Position numbers and translations under genes: made by a program
Notes under the pieces: generated by a model
Seen by the model: only the letters and a program-made list of their open reading frames with translations
What the model was told of the DNA's origin: nothing
Databases searched by the model: none
Shown: in pieces, positions 63,957 through 64,000 of the stretch
How the letters are laid out: each line of letters opens with the position of its first letter
Numbering within the stretch: the first letter of the stretch is position 1
Origin: Pseudonocardia thermophila
GTDB taxonomy: Bacteria > Actinomycetota > Actinomycetes > Mycobacteriales > Pseudonocardiaceae
NCBI RefSeq assembly: GCF_900142365.1
Contig: NZ_FRAP01000010.1
Location: forward strand, 124,001-188,000
Reading direction: 5' to 3'
DNA: 64,000 bases

Positions 63957-64000
63957 TCAGGCCGACAGCAGCGCGTCCAGCTCCAGCAGCGTGGCCTCAG
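63957..64000 (-). CDS. C-terminal end of a minus-strand gene, unknown
   Basis: Reading leftward from the window edge, a frame ends with EATLLELDALLSA and TGA (63957-63959). Too short to identify. It is in line with the ACMSD-like gene and likely another member of the catabolic cluster. Confidence 0.35.
   Translation of the reverse strand, partial: EATLLELDALLSA

Overview
The window is chromosomal DNA from a high-GC actinobacterium. The best guess is the Pseudonocardiaceae (Pseudonocardia or a near relative); I cannot fix the genus without a search. Reasons: very GC-rich codon use, frequent GTG/TTG starts, many 4-base ATGA/GTGA overlaps, several start codons placed about 7 bases after a -10-like hexamer (leaderless style), Lsr2, a ClpC-FtsH core block ordered as in mycobacteria, and an NDMA/mycofactocin-type alcohol dehydrogenase locus. 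I saw no rRNA, tRNA, CRISPR, transposase or phage gene.

Layout. 1-4.1 kb: end of a cyclase-like gene, a GlxA-type regulator divergent from a saccharopine-dehydrogenase-like reductase, a DMT exporter and an inositol-monophosphatase-like enzyme. 4.1-9.4 kb: a TetR regulator divergent from accD1-accA1-acyl-CoA dehydrogenase, probably the leucine/branched-chain acyl-CoA (methylcrotonyl-CoA carboxylase) operon. 9.5-15.3 kb: SurE, an aldose-epimerase-like protein, a MaoC hydratase, small unknowns and a MarR-DHA2 efflux pair. 15.3-36.5 kb: conserved core in the order ppa, dacB, Zn protease, tilS, hpt, [S1 protease], ftsH, folE-P-B-K, DUF3180, PrsW-like, DUF2520, panC-panD-coaX, lysS, lsr2, clpC. Folate and pantothenate/CoA biosynthesis are translationally coupled runs.

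36.5-40.4 kb is accessory: a FadR-type regulator, an unknown membrane protein, an HExxH protein of the kind found in peptide-modification loci, and a 59-residue ORF. 40.4-53.3 kb is an alcohol-oxidation island: NDMA-dependent methanol/alcohol dehydrogenase (mdo), a MoxR AAA+ ATPase and a VWA protein that both carry Gly-His metal-binding runs, an MftM-like methyltransferase, a two-component system (MnoSR-like), a second iron-type alcohol dehydrogenase, a GAF regulator divergent from an aldehyde dehydrogenase, and DUF779. Together they would oxidise alcohols to aldehydes to acids with mycofactocin as electron carrier; the mycofactocin biosynthesis genes themselves are not here.

53.3-64 kb is a catabolic cluster: quinone oxidoreductase, CaiB CoA-transferase, epoxide-hydrolase-fold enzyme, 3-hydroxyanthranilate dioxygenase-type cupin, truncated acyl-adenylate enzyme, IclR regulator, exported esterase, RidA, two amidohydrolases (one like ACMS decarboxylase) and an SDR. 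Three copies of a 15-base palindrome, TTCCGGnnnYCGGAA, sit at its promoters and probably form the IclR regulon.
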